Shown here piece after piece: positions 26,552-35,874 of a stretch of DNA of 64,000 nt. This DNA comes from Fimbriimonadaceae bacterium (GTDB lineage: Bacteria; Armatimonadota; Fimbriimonadia; Fimbriimonadales; Fimbriimonadaceae), in contig CP075366.1 in the NCBI GenBank assembly GCA_019454145.1, forward strand, positions 1,777,564 through 1,841,563. The letters run 5' to 3'. The first letter of the stretch is position 1. Every line of letters starts with the position of its first letter. The notes beneath the pieces are model-generated. The model worked only from the letters and a program-made list of their open reading frames with translations. It ran no database searches and had not been told where the DNA came from. The position numbers and the translations under genes were made by a program.

Positions 26552-27309
26552 ATTTCGACTCGTTGCAAGCGGTCGTATTCGTCAACTGTATCAATATCGG
26601 CCATTGCCCACGGGTCGCAATCCGGAATCACTACCGCCAATCCACCGAAAAACTTACCCATCGTCTCTTCGCCATCAGCTATTGAAACCCTGTGGAATAT
26701 GTATTTGATGAGCGGAACGAGCCCAATTCGTAAGAGCATCTTTATTTGATTCTTGCGGTTCCGGCTGAAGTCTTTGAACAATTCCGCACCATTGAAGAAT
26801 CCTTCCCTACTCGTTGCGTAGAAAGCTCCACTCATATAATCGCCATCGCGCAGTTTGATGTGCGGATGTTCAAAGCCTGGCAAGACTTCTAAAAACTTTT
26901 TGTAGGGGCATAAACCAGCGGCGAACCAATTGTCCTCGTGGTCACCAATCCGCTCATCCACCGCGTTGACAAAGTGCAGAATAGCCTCAGCACTCAAAAA
27001 AGGAGTATCCGCCGGCATGAAAAGAATTCGGTCGCAGTCGGCAAGTTTTTCAACTCCTGCCTTAGCGTTTTCGATGTGACCCGTTGATTCCGGCACCCAG
27101 TATTCGTCGCCGATGACTTCGCGGACATCTTCCCCGCTGATCACCGCGATATCTCGGAATCCTGCTTTATGTACAGCATCCAACGTGCGGATAATACACG
27201 GTGCTCCGCCAATGTTCGCCAAAGCTTTGCGAGGCGTTCCTAGAGCGGTTGCAAGAGGATCTTTTACCAATCCGCCGGCTGGGATGACGACTGCCCACTT
27301 ACCTTTCAA
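26548..27309 (-). CDS. MobA-like nucleotidyltransferase
   Basis: 253 residues. Rossmann-like GT-A nucleotidyltransferase fold: AVVIPAGGLVKDPLATALGT at the start with PRKALANIGG replacing the usual Lys-containing loop, and acidic ILFMPADTPFLSAEA. The C-terminal part (DYMSGAFYATSREGF, MADIDTVDEYDRL) is typical of MobA/MocA-type transferases. It may activate a molybdopterin or a sugar or polyol phosphate; the substrate cannot be fixed. Its start lies within the end of the TSUP gene (11-bp overlap), so the two form an operon. Confidence 0.82.
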   Translation of the reverse strand: MKGKWAVVIPAGGLVKDPLATALGTPRKALANIGGAPCIIRTLDAVHKAGFRDIAVISGEDVREVIGDEYWVPESTGHIENAKAGVEKLADCDRILFMPADTPFLSAEAILHFVNAVDERIGDHEDNWFAAGLCPYKKFLEVLPGFEHPHIKLRDGDYMSGAFYATSREGFFNGAELFKDFSRNRKNQIKMLLRIGLVPLIKYIFHRVSIADGEETMGKFFGGLAVVIPDCDPWAMADIDTVDEYDRLQRVEI

Positions 27310-28111
27310 CTACCGCCCTCCAAACCATGTACCCCACCATCACCAGTCCATACACGACAATGCCAATGCGTAGTTTCTCGGATGAAATCTTCTGGGCGAA
27401 TTTCGCCGACACATATCCCCCGAACAACGCCCCCACCATCACAGCCCCTGCAAATTTTAGATCAACTAGCCCTTTGCTGAGAAGAATGACGCTTGCACCA
27501 AAGTTGATTACGACCGCTAACCAATTCTTGAGGCCGTTGAGGCGATGCAAATCAAGGCCTTCGTACAAGCTCATTATCGCTAGCATCATAATTCCCATCC
27601 CCGCACCAAAGTAACCGCCATATAAGGAAACCAAGAACTGAAGAACGGCAACTTGCCACGGCTTCAATTTGAAGTCTCCCTTTTCAGCGGCTTGTTTGAT
27701 CTTTCCTTGAAATGCCAGCAAGAGGGTCGCAAGCAAAATCAGGGCTGGCACGGCCACCTTAAAGACTTTTTCAGTGGTTTGTACCAACAAAAGCGAACCA
27801 AGCACGCTCCCGATGATCGTTGGTGGAAGCAAAGCTTTGAGCTGAGCTTTTGTTTCGCCGAAGTATTTATGAAAGCCCAATGCCCCCGTCGCTGAGCCAG
27901 GCCAGAGAGCAACTGCATTCGTGGCGTTGGCAACTCGGTCTGGTAAACCCAAAGCCATTAAGGTAGGAAACGAAATGAGTGTTCCTCCACCCGCGACCGC
28001 ATTGACCGCTGAGGCACCAAATCCTGCCACAGCCGCAATCAAATAGGGAATCAAGTTCTCCACCAAAACCGGGGGCAGTGTAGCCAATTTTTGAGTTTCT
28101 TGATGAAACAA
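27299..28111 (-). CDS. TSUP family (TauE/SafE) membrane transporter
   Basis: 270 residues, about eight membrane helices, from a TTG start with AAGG upstream. The two-fold repeat signature is present: GFGASAVNAVAGGGTLISFP and LYGGYFGAGMGIMMLAIMSL. TSUP proteins export sulfite, sulfoacetate or other organic anions. The downstream nucleotidyltransferase overlaps it. The substrate is unknown. Confidence 0.88.
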   Translation of the reverse strand: MFHQETQKLATLPPVLVENLIPYLIAAVAGFGASAVNAVAGGGTLISFPTLMALGLPDRVANATNAVALWPGSATGALGFHKYFGETKAQLKALLPPTIIGSVLGSLLLVQTTEKVFKVAVPALILLATLLLAFQGKIKQAAEKGDFKLKPWQVAVLQFLVSLYGGYFGAGMGIMMLAIMSLYEGLDLHRLNGLKNWLAVVINFGASVILLSKGLVDLKFAGAVMVGALFGGYVSAKFAQKISSEKLRIGIVVYGLVMVGYMVWRAVVER

Positions 28112-28148
28112 ATCTGCTGACCTTCATGCTAACCTAGTTAGATTCGTC

Positions 28149-29519
28149 ATGAATTGGGCAAGATTCGCTTCAGTTATTCCGATTGCCGCCATTATTTGGG
28201 CGGTTTTTGCGGGTGAAGCTGTAGTCAAAAAAACTCCTCGGACTGATGGGCGAATCGTTGTAACCTATTGGGAAAAATGGGGCGATTTTGAAGCCGATGC
28301 AATGCGTGCAGTTGTTGACGACTTCAACAAAAGCCAAGATCGAATCTTTGTCGATTTTCAAAGCGTGACAAATATCGGTCAAAAAGCCATGCTCGCAACA
28401 AGCGGAGGGATTCCGCCCGATGTTGCTGGTTTGTTCGGCCCCAACGTGGCTCAGTACGCATACAACAACGCAGTGATCCCCCTCGATGAGTTTGCTCAGG
28501 AAGCAGGAATCAAGCGCGAAGACTACATCACTCAGTATTACGATATCTGCACTTACCGAGGCAAATTGTGGGCGTTGCCCAGTTGCCCGGCTTCAACCGC
28601 TTTGCATTACAACCGCAAAATGCTTGCGGATGCGGGATGGGATCCTGATAATCCTCCGAAAACTATCGAAGAACTCACTCGGCTTGACGAGATGGTGTTC
28701 AAAAAAGATGGAGACACCATCAAAAAGATGGGATTCTTGCCGACCGATCCTGGTTGGTGGCCTTGGGCGTGGAGCGGGGTCTTCGGCGGAAAACTTTGGG
28801 ATGGCGAATCCAAAATCACCATGACCACGCCGGAAAATATCGAGGCGTTTACCTGGATGGGCAGTTTCGCTAAGCGGTACGGCAGTGCGACCGTTCAATC
28901 ATTCCAACAAGGATTCGGAACATTCAAATCTCCACAAAACGCCTTTATGGATAACAAAACCGCGACGGTTTTGCAAGGCGTTTGGATGGCGAACTTTATA
29001 GAAAAATTCAATCCGGATTTAGATTGGGGAGCAGTTGCATTCCCTTATCCAGAAGATCACCCAGAGCTCGCTAATTCCACAATCATTGATCTAGACATCC
29101 TTGTTATTCCTCGCGGGGCAAAACATCCTAAAGAAGCATTTGAATTCATTAAGTACGTTCAAACCCAGGCTGCGATGGAAAAGCTTTGCACCGGGCAGAA
29201 AAAGCAGTCTCCCCTCGCCCACGTAAGTGAAAGCTTCATCAAAAACCATCCGAACCCATTTGTTGAGCTATTTCAAGATTTAGCAAGTAGCCCGACTGCT
29301 TACTCCACTCCAAAGACCCCGATCTGGCCTCAGTGGGCGGACGAAATCAAATCCGCGACTGAAGTGATCAACGGAAAAAAAGAAGCTGAAGAAAATCAAG
29401 GCAGCGTTAGAGCCGCTCTGCAAGCCGTTCAAGATCGGATGCAGCCCAAGCTAGACAATGTTATTCGGCGAGAACGAGCACTTGGAATCTATCGTGAAAA
29501 AGGCAGTGTGGCGAATTAA
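28149..29519 (+). CDS. Sugar ABC transporter substrate-binding protein
   Basis: 456 residues, cluster-1 (extracellular family 1) binding protein. The N-terminal hydrophobic segment (ASVIPIAAIIWAVFAGEAVV) is a signal or anchor without a lipobox Cys. Recognisable parts: VTYWEKWGDFEADAMRAVVD, GGIPPDVAGLFGPNVAQYA, YRGKLWALPSCPASTALHYN and LVIPRGAKHPKEAFEF. It captures an oligosaccharide in the periplasm for import. It is the first gene of a three-gene importer operon and its stop overlaps the next ATG. No ATPase gene is present. Confidence 0.9.
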   Translation: MNWARFASVIPIAAIIWAVFAGEAVVKKTPRTDGRIVVTYWEKWGDFEADAMRAVVDDFNKSQDRIFVDFQSVTNIGQKAMLATSGGIPPDVAGLFGPNVAQYAYNNAVIPLDEFAQEAGIKREDYITQYYDICTYRGKLWALPSCPASTALHYNRKMLADAGWDPDNPPKTIEELTRLDEMVFKKDGDTIKKMGFLPTDPGWWPWAWSGVFGGKLWDGESKITMTTPENIEAFTWMGSFAKRYGSATVQSFQQGFGTFKSPQNAFMDNKTATVLQGVWMANFIEKFNPDLDWGAVAFPYPEDHPELANSTIIDLDILVIPRGAKHPKEAFEFIKYVQTQAAMEKLCTGQKKQSPLAHVSESFIKNHPNPFVELFQDLASSPTAYSTPKTPIWPQWADEIKSATEVINGKKEAEENQGSVRAALQAVQDRMQPKLDNVIRRERALGIYREKGSVAN

Positions 29520-30418
29520 TGAAGTTCACCAATCAATCTAAGGCTGGCCTCCTGTTTGCCCTGCCTTGGTTAATTGGTTTCAGCGTTTTCCTGCTTTATC
29601 CGTTGCTCAGGGCGTTTTATAACAGCTTCACCGAATACACCGTTCTCACTCCCGCCGTTTGGATCGGTACAGAAAACTACCATGCCTTGATGAAGGATAA
29701 GGTTTTTTGGCAGAGCTTGGGAAACACCTTTTATTACGCGATTTTTGCCGTGCCCCTCAGCACCATCGTTGCGATTGGCCTCGCTTTGCTCTTAAACACA
29801 AAAGTCAAAGGGCAAGCGTTTTACCGAACATTTTTCTTTCTTCCGGCTTTGGTGCCAGCCGTACCGATGGCGATCCTGTGGTTGTGGTTGTTCAACGGCG
29901 AAAAAGGCATTGTCAACTACGGAATTCAGGTTCTGAACGATCACAACTGGCTGTTTCAGGTTCCAAAGCCCAACTGGCTCGGCGACAAAACCGTTGCCAA
30001 GAATGTGCTAGTAATCATGTCCACCTGGACTGTTGGGCATGCGATGGTGATCTATCTGGCGGGGCTTCAGCAAGTGCCACTTGCGCTTTACGAAGCGGCA
30101 GACCTGGACGGCGCATCGCCGATCCGCAAAACATTTAAGATCACTCTGCCCATGCTTTCACCAGTGATTATGTTCAACGTGATCATGAGCATCATCACGT
30201 CGTTCCAGATATTCACTCAACCGTACATCATGTTCCCCGGTGGCGCGCCAGAACGGTCAACCTATTTTTACAGCATGTACATCTACGATGCCGCCTTTCG
30301 CGATAACAACATGGGTTACGCGAGTGCAATGGGCTGGATTATGTTCCTGATTATTTTCATTCTGACGTTCTTTGCAAGGAAATACATGGACAAAAAAGTT
30401 CACTACGAGGCGAATTAA
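29519..30418 (+). CDS. Sugar ABC transporter permease, MalF/UgpA type
   Basis: 299 residues, six membrane helices, start overlapping the previous stop. The EAA loop that contacts the ATPase is EAADLDGASPIRKTFKITLP. N-terminal AGLLFALPWLIGFSVFLLYP is typical of the family. Together with the next gene it forms the channel for the binding protein. Confidence 0.92.
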   Translation: MKFTNQSKAGLLFALPWLIGFSVFLLYPLLRAFYNSFTEYTVLTPAVWIGTENYHALMKDKVFWQSLGNTFYYAIFAVPLSTIVAIGLALLLNTKVKGQAFYRTFFFLPALVPAVPMAILWLWLFNGEKGIVNYGIQVLNDHNWLFQVPKPNWLGDKTVAKNVLVIMSTWTVGHAMVIYLAGLQQVPLALYEAADLDGASPIRKTFKITLPMLSPVIMFNVIMSIITSFQIFTQPYIMFPGGAPERSTYFYSMYIYDAAFRDNNMGYASAMGWIMFLIIFILTFFARKYMDKKVHYEAN

Positions 30419-30428
30419 GAATTTAGCG

Positions 30429-31307
30429 ATGGCAAAACGGACACGAACATTACAACAGCAAAACCTCGTCAGTGTGGGAATCCTTCACATTGTGCTGGCC
30501 TTGCTATCCATCGTTTTTCTTATTCCGCTTCTGTGGATGATTGCGACCTCACTGAGTACAGAAAAGGTAGCTGGCTCATTCCCTCCGCAGTTCATTCCAG
30601 AACCAATAGTTTGGAAAAACTACTACACCGCATTCAACTACCAATCGGAACAACTTGGCGGAGTTCCGCCTATGCTGATCTATGCCCGTAATAGCTTGAT
30701 CGTGTGTATTTTGGTGGTCGCAGGCGCAGTGATCAGCAATGCAATCGTCGCTTATTCATTTGCGCGGCTCAAGTGGCCAGGGCGAGACGTGGCCTTTTCA
30801 ATCACTTTGGCAACGATGATGATTCCGTTCCCGGTTCTCATGGTGCCCCTTTACGCAATGTATAAGGATTTCGGCTGGATTGGCACATTCCGACCGCTTT
30901 GGATTCCTGCCTGGTTCGCTGGGGCTTTTAATATCTTTTTGCTGAGGCAGTTTTTCCGCACGATCCCGCTTGAACTTTCTGAGGCGGCAAAAATTGACGG
31001 TTGTTCGGAGTGGGGCATTTTTGCCAAGGTGATTCTCCCCTTGGCAAAACCCGCCCTCGCTGTCGTTGCATTATTCAGCTTTATGGCGGCTTGGAACGAC
31101 TTCCTCGCCCCATTGCTCTATCTGCAATCTCAGGAAACTTTTACTCTCGCGCTTGGTCTGCAGAACTTCAAGGGTCAGGCCGGGGGTTCACCGATTCACC
31201 TGCAAATGGCGGCATCAACCATGGTTGTGGCCCCGGTCATCATCCTGTTCTTCTTCACCCAACGCCAATTCATTCAGGGCATCGCGACGAGCGGTTTGAA
31301 AGGCTGA
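30429..31307 (+). CDS. Sugar ABC transporter permease, MalG/UgpE type
   Basis: 292 residues from the ATG at 30429 (the longer reading from 30372 overlaps the previous gene deeply). Six helices with the EAA loop EAAKIDGCSEWGIFAKVILP and the conserved AWNDFLAPLLYL. It completes the importer; the missing ATPase is probably a shared MsmK-like protein encoded elsewhere. Confidence 0.92.
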   Translation: MAKRTRTLQQQNLVSVGILHIVLALLSIVFLIPLLWMIATSLSTEKVAGSFPPQFIPEPIVWKNYYTAFNYQSEQLGGVPPMLIYARNSLIVCILVVAGAVISNAIVAYSFARLKWPGRDVAFSITLATMMIPFPVLMVPLYAMYKDFGWIGTFRPLWIPAWFAGAFNIFLLRQFFRTIPLELSEAAKIDGCSEWGIFAKVILPLAKPALAVVALFSFMAAWNDFLAPLLYLQSQETFTLALGLQNFKGQAGGSPIHLQMAASTMVVAPVIILFFFTQRQFIQGIATSGLKG

Positions 31308-31353
31308 TATCGTGGAACGATTTGCCGAAAAGCACCAGTTAAGTTCTTGAGGA

Positions 31354-31875
31354 ATGTTTCAAGACGTTAATCGAATTGCCGTCATCGGCAACGGAGGCGG
31401 AGGCAAATCCACCCTCTCCAAAGCTCTGTCAGAGCATCTCAACCTTCCTTGGTTTGAAATTGATCAGGTTCAATTCGGCCCTAACTGGGTGCGCCCGCCG
31501 GAAGAAGAAGTCCGGCAACAAATCCGAGACATGATTGCTCAACCACGCTGGTTGATTGATGGGTTTGGCCCGTACGATACGATTCAGGAGCGGTTTGCCG
31601 CCGCCGACCAGATCATCTTCGTTGACTTCCCGCTTTGGATTCACTACTGGTGGGCAATGGAACGACAGATCGCGGCTCACCTCGGTGCAAAGCGGCTGGG
31701 CGGACGGGATGATTGCGACCTGCGCGATGTGAATAAGCTCATGTGCCAATCTTTGTGGCGGGTAGAAACCGAAATCAAGCCCAAGCTTCTGGAAGATTTG
31801 AAGCCGTATGTGGAGAAAACGATGACAATTTCGTCACCCGAAGAATTAGATGAGTTTATGGCTGGATTAAAGTGA
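31354..31875 (+). CDS. Small P-loop NTPase, adenylate-kinase-like
   Basis: 173 residues. Walker A IGNGGGGKST (residues 11-20) and the following LSKALSEHLNLPWFEIDQVQ resemble the FlaR/topology-modulation and AAA_17 adenylate kinase-like proteins. LIDGFGPYDTIQERFAAADQ and IIFVDFPLWIHYWW are also typical. It probably phosphorylates a nucleotide or small metabolite; the substrate is unknown. It overlaps the next P-loop gene (GTGA), so the pair is co-translated. Confidence 0.8.
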   Translation: MFQDVNRIAVIGNGGGGKSTLSKALSEHLNLPWFEIDQVQFGPNWVRPPEEEVRQQIRDMIAQPRWLIDGFGPYDTIQERFAAADQIIFVDFPLWIHYWWAMERQIAAHLGAKRLGGRDDCDLRDVNKLMCQSLWRVETEIKPKLLEDLKPYVEKTMTISSPEELDEFMAGLK

Positions 31876-32393
31876 CGATACTGATCGCAGGCGGATCGTG
31901 TTCTGGAAAATCTACAATCGCGCGTGCGTTGGCGGAAGCCATACCTGGCGCAACCCACATTCCGCTGGATCAGTTTTTCCGCCGCGACGACCCGAAGGGG
32001 CCACAAATTGAAGTCAACGGCGAGTTGGTTTTTGACTGCAATCATCCGGAAACTATTGACTTACAAGCCGCGCTCCAGGCGATTCAAAACACGCCTGAGC
32101 CGCGGATTATTGATAGCCACTTCGGGCTTTTTTATGCTGAACTTCGGGAATTAGCTACTCTCAAAGTCTTTGTTGATTGCCCCGACGACATCCGGGCGAT
32201 TAGGCGGATACTGCGCGATTCACCTGGCCGTGGCACTCCTCAAGAGGTAGCGGATTATTATCTGATCTGTGCTCGACCAGCGTATACCCAATATATTGAA
32301 CCAACCCGTCACTTTGCGGATGTCGTTTCGGATGGGAACCGACCGACTGAGCAACTATTGGCGCATATCGCGAATGCTTTAGAATTCTTCTAA
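31872..32393 (+). CDS. Small P-loop kinase, uridine-kinase-like
   Basis: 173 residues from a GTG that overlaps the previous stop. Walker A AGGSCSGKSTIA (about 6-17), a DxxF-type site (IPLDQFFRRDDPKG) and NHPETIDLQAALQAIQN match the uridine kinase/phosphoribulokinase fold. The Arg-rich lid is RAIRRILRDSPGRGTPQEVA. Likely a nucleoside or nicotinamide-riboside-type kinase; specificity unresolved. Confidence 0.82.
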   Translation: MTILIAGGSCSGKSTIARALAEAIPGATHIPLDQFFRRDDPKGPQIEVNGELVFDCNHPETIDLQAALQAIQNTPEPRIIDSHFGLFYAELRELATLKVFVDCPDDIRAIRRILRDSPGRGTPQEVADYYLICARPAYTQYIEPTRHFADVVSDGNRPTEQLLAHIANALEFF

Positions 32394-32422
32394 TTCATTG
32401 AATCTATTGTGCAGACTTCTGA

Positions 32423-32998
32423 TTATTTTGATTTTGGATTGCCAACTGTTCGCCAATCTGATGCAAAATTTTCCAGCTTTTCCTTGACCTTGTTCTCAAA
32501 TTCACGAAGTAGAGCACTTTTACTTTCTTCAGCGATTCGAAACGATCTCTCCCAGATAATGGCTCTTGATATGTTTCCATTTGAAAGTAAAGTCGCTTTT
32601 GTATCAAATTTAACCGAGCATTCGGCAAAGTAGATTCCGTTTAGCGGTGGAAGCGGGTAAAAATCTACATACCCCGACATGGACTTTCCATTGCGAGTGT
32701 CTTCGAGCTGTTGTTTCCACTCTGCATCCGACTTAGCGATTCCAGGAACACCTGATAATTCCAGCTTTAAACGGAATCTGTCGCCCAAATCTGCCAAAGT
32801 CTGACTTCCATATTCACTTTCCTGAGTTTCGCCCTTTAGCAAAAGAAAGACAACTGAGTTGTGTCCTTTTAAATTTGCAAGTTCTTTCTGTCTTGCCAAT
32901 TTCTCGAAATCAGGTTCTTGGATTGCTGTAGCAAATCCTACACTTAGCAGTAGAGCAGACACCATGTAATGTATTTTACCAATTTCCGCTCTTTTCAC
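32423..32998 (-). CDS. Hypothetical exported protein
   Basis: 191 residues from a GTG at 32998 with AAGGA about 8 bases upstream. A signal peptide (about residues 12-26, MVSALLLSVGFATAI) leads to a charged, mixed alpha-beta body (KLARQKELANLKGHNSVVFL; GYVDFYPLPPLNGIYFAECS). I do not recognise the family. It lies just downstream of a tRNA gene on the same strand and ends near the kinase gene, convergent. Confidence 0.6.
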   Translation of the reverse strand: MKRAEIGKIHYMVSALLLSVGFATAIQEPDFEKLARQKELANLKGHNSVVFLLLKGETQESEYGSQTLADLGDRFRLKLELSGVPGIAKSDAEWKQQLEDTRNGKSMSGYVDFYPLPPLNGIYFAECSVKFDTKATLLSNGNISRAIIWERSFRIAEESKSALLREFENKVKEKLENFASDWRTVGNPKSK

Positions 32999-33026
32999 CT
33001 TTCGTCCTTTTGAACACTTAAAATAG

Positions 33027-33102
33027 TGGCGACCCCGGCGCGATTCGAACGCGCGGCCAACGGCTTAGAAGGCCGTTGCTCTATCCACTGAGCTACGGGG
33101 CC
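33027..33102 (-). tRNA. tRNA-Arg (anticodon UCU)
   Basis: The minus strand folds into a complete cloverleaf of 76 nt including an encoded CCA. Acceptor GGCCCCG pairs with CGGGGTC (one G-T), the anticodon stem ACGGC/GCCGT encloses loop CTTCTAA giving anticodon TCT, and the T arm GCGCG/CGCGC holds TTCGAAT. It reads AGA (and AGG by wobble). Confidence 0.96.
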
Positions 33103-33199
33103 ACAAGCTGAGAGTGTACCAACCTGAATTAGAACTGCCTATTCTCCTAACCACCTATTGAAACTAATCCTGCAAGCAGAAAAGTAGAACGCGAAAAGG

Positions 33200-34000
33200 A
33201 TGGCTCAAGCAACTAAACCAGAAGATTCGGCAAAGCCATCACGGCAGCAACTCGCGCCAACGGGCACGTTGTTTCGGAAGTTCACTCTCCCAAGCCAGGT
33301 GCACATTATTCTGTTTCAGGGGATGCGGCTGACCGAATACAATTTGGACACATCGAAAGGGAACCGCCTTCATTGGTCACGAGGTGAAACTGGAACGGTT
33401 CAACTTGATGAATTTTCGATGCCAATTTCGGAAGCAGCAGCCATTTTCGCACGGGATGGAGAGAGAACCTGTTTTGCAAAGCACCCAGCGGCAAACACCG
33501 AGGTGATCGTGGTCAACTGGCCCGAGAGCACCCGATTTCCAAAAGGTCGGCAAATTTATGTATCCTCTGAGGCGGTTTTTACAGTAACTCAACAACTCTG
33601 GGCAACCTTGATCAGCGGCAAATCCGAATCTGAAATCAACTTGGTCGTAGAGCAACTCACACGAGAATTACAAGCAGAGCTTCCTTATAGCAACCAGTTC
33701 GCCACGGCCCTGGATGTGCTCAATACCCGCCTAGATGACCCGTTCGCCCCGCAAATCCTTTCGGAGTACCTTGGGTTGAGTGAGTCGCAGATTCGGCGGC
33801 AATTCAATGAATTTGTAGGTGTGTCACCTTCGCAATATCACCTTAAAAGCCGCCTTAACTTGGCGAAATACTATATTCAGACTTCAGCATCCCCGCTGGA
33901 AACCGTCGCTCTCAAATGCGGGTTCGCGAGCTACCCCACGTTTTCTGCTCAGTTCAAACGGCAGTTTGGATTCACACCAAAAAATGCGCGAATTAGATAA
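33200..34000 (+). CDS. AraC family transcriptional regulator
   Basis: 266 residues. The C-terminal 100 hold two helix-turn-helix motifs: APQILSEYLGLSESQIRRQF and LETVALKCGFASYPTFSAQF followed by KRQFGFTPKNAR. The N-terminal 160 residues form a beta-rich effector domain I cannot assign. AAAAGG lies just before the ATG. It is upstream of the Tat-exported ankyrin gene on the same strand, which may be a target, though that gene has its own promoter. Confidence 0.9.
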   Translation: MAQATKPEDSAKPSRQQLAPTGTLFRKFTLPSQVHIILFQGMRLTEYNLDTSKGNRLHWSRGETGTVQLDEFSMPISEAAAIFARDGERTCFAKHPAANTEVIVVNWPESTRFPKGRQIYVSSEAVFTVTQQLWATLISGKSESEINLVVEQLTRELQAELPYSNQFATALDVLNTRLDDPFAPQILSEYLGLSESQIRRQFNEFVGVSPSQYHLKSRLNLAKYYIQTSASPLETVALKCGFASYPTFSAQFKRQFGFTPKNARIR

Positions 34001-34021
34001 TTTTTTACTTTCATTCGCTCA

Positions 34022-34027
34022 TACACT
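34022..34027 (+). promoter_or_regulatory. -10 box TACACT, leaderless spacing
   Basis: TACACT is followed by 6 nt and the ATG at 34034, without a Shine-Dalgarno. Confidence 0.5.
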
Positions 34028-34033
34028 AGCGTC

Positions 34034-34546
34034 ATGAAGAATTCAATTTCGCGACGCGACCTCATCACCGTTGCCACCGGAGCCATCATTACAATGCCAA
34101 ATTTAGTAAACGCTAACTCCAACGAATCACAAGACCTCAAACCGCCACTTCCTGATGAACTTGTTAAGGAGTTTGTAGGAGCCGCCCACGGGAAATTAGA
34201 CAAAACAAAAGAACTCCTTGCCGAAAACCCAACACTGCTCAACGCAACATGGGATTGGAAAAATGGCGATTTTGAAACCGCACTTGGCGGAGCCGGGCAC
34301 ATGGGCCGCCGCGACATTGCTGAGTTTTTGATTAAATCCGGCGCACGAACCGACTTATTCGTCGAAACGATGCTCGGTCACATTGACATCGTCAAACCCA
34401 TTCTTGCTCGCTATCCTGAAATGATCAACTGTAAGGGGCCGCACGGCATTTCGCTGATTCGCCACGCAGAAATGGGCGGAGAAATGGCAAAGGAAACGTT
34501 CGACTTCCTGAAAACTTTGCAGAAATTGAATTCGCAGACTCAGTAG
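34034..34546 (+). CDS. Tat-exported ankyrin-repeat protein
   Basis: 170 residues. The start ISRRDLITVATGAIITMP is a twin-arginine signal, so the folded protein is moved to the periplasm. The rest holds about three ankyrin-like repeats (GKLDKTKELLAENPTLLNAT, GRRDIAEFLIKSGARTDLFV, GHIDIVKPILARYPEMINCK). Binding partner unknown. Nine bases separate it from glcF, which may be co-transcribed. Confidence 0.8.
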   Translation: MKNSISRRDLITVATGAIITMPNLVNANSNESQDLKPPLPDELVKEFVGAAHGKLDKTKELLAENPTLLNATWDWKNGDFETALGGAGHMGRRDIAEFLIKSGARTDLFVETMLGHIDIVKPILARYPEMINCKGPHGISLIRHAEMGGEMAKETFDFLKTLQKLNSQTQ

Positions 34547-34555
34547 ACTTGGCAA

Positions 34556-35761
34556 ATGCCACAGCTTGATGATCTCGCCTCGCAATGCATCCGCTGTGGC
34601 TTTTGTTTAGAATCTTGCCCTACGTTTCTCATCACGGGTGACGAGAGCCAGTCGCCACGCGGACGAATCACACTTGCCAAAGAAGCTCATGCGGCTAAGA
34701 AATATTCTCCTAGCACGGTAGCCGCACTCGATACTTGCCTTGGATGCCGGGCCTGCGAAACCGCTTGCCCTTCTGGCGTGCAGTACGGCAAAATCATCGA
34801 GATTGCTCGAGATGAAATCAAAGGCAAAAATCGACTTCAGAAACGGTTATTAGATTCAATCACACATCCCACTCTGGCAAAGTTGCAGTTCGCATTAGGC
34901 GGCATACTCCCTTCACGGAAGCCACCCGTACTGCTATCAAAACTGCTCAGCGGTCAACTCCCTCAAGCAGATACGCCGCAGCTTCCACTCGAATCCGCGT
35001 GGCCCCCGCTTGGTGAGAAGAATCTTCCCCCCATCAAAGGTCAAGTCTATTTATTAGAAGGCTGCGTGATGCGGGTTTTGTATCCTGGAGTCAACGATGC
35101 CACTCGCAGGTTGCTCCGCCGAGTGGGCTTTGAAGTGACCCCCACAAGAAGCGGATGCTGCGGAGCCCTTCATGCCCACAGTGGATATCTTGCCGAGGCA
35201 GAAGACCGAGCGCAAAAACTTGCGGCTTCCATGCCGGATGACTTGCCCGTCATTGTTAATTCCGCTGGATGTGGAAGCACAATCAAGGAATATGGCAGTG
35301 TTGTTGGAGAGGGGCTTGCAGAGTTCGGCAAGCGCACGTTTGACGCAACCGAATTCCTTCATCAACATGGTTTGATGGATCAACTCAAGCGGTCGAAAGG
35401 ATTAATTCCGACAAACGTGGCATATCACGAAGCCTGCCACCTTATTCATGGGCAGAAGATTTCTTCGATTCCCAAAGAGTTGATTTCGGCAATCCCAGGA
35501 GTTAATCTCGTTCCTCTTCCCGAAGCCGACGTATGTTGCGGATCGGCGGGCACTTACAACGTGTTCCAGCCGAAGATGGCGCGGCAACTCCTGAATCGAA
35601 AATGGGCGAACGTTGCAAATACGGGCGCGCAAATCCTTGCCACTGGCAATCCCGGGTGCCTCGCGTGGATTGAGCAAGCGAACCGAGAGCATGATCATCC
35701 TATCCGCGTTTTGCATACGTTGGAACTACTGGAATCTTCCTTCAGTGGACTGCGGGAATAA
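34556..35761 (+). CDS. glcF: Glycolate oxidase iron-sulfur subunit GlcF
   Basis: 401 residues. Two 4Fe-4S motifs, CIRCGFCLESCP (11-22) and CLGCRACETACP (61-72), and two CCG domains (SGCCGALHAHSG and VCCGSAGTYN) define the (Fe-S)-binding partner that passes electrons from a flavoprotein to quinone. In glycolate oxidase the partners are GlcD and GlcE; neither is adjacent here, so they are elsewhere or this serves a related lactate or glycolate dehydrogenase. Confidence 0.9.
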   Translation: MPQLDDLASQCIRCGFCLESCPTFLITGDESQSPRGRITLAKEAHAAKKYSPSTVAALDTCLGCRACETACPSGVQYGKIIEIARDEIKGKNRLQKRLLDSITHPTLAKLQFALGGILPSRKPPVLLSKLLSGQLPQADTPQLPLESAWPPLGEKNLPPIKGQVYLLEGCVMRVLYPGVNDATRRLLRRVGFEVTPTRSGCCGALHAHSGYLAEAEDRAQKLAASMPDDLPVIVNSAGCGSTIKEYGSVVGEGLAEFGKRTFDATEFLHQHGLMDQLKRSKGLIPTNVAYHEACHLIHGQKISSIPKELISAIPGVNLVPLPEADVCCGSAGTYNVFQPKMARQLLNRKWANVANTGAQILATGNPGCLAWIEQANREHDHPIRVLHTLELLESSFSGLRE

Positions 35762-35874
35762 GGAACTCTTTTCTGTTCTTTATTGGCATCACGCAAACAC
35801 CTGTTGAAATTCATCCGTAGTTTCATTTGGGCCTTTCTTTGCAATGGCCTACAATCTTTCAGTTGGACAACTCC

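Noticed and set aside
31354-32393. The two P-loop genes as the missing ABC ATPase
   Set aside because: They lack the ABC signature and match small kinases.
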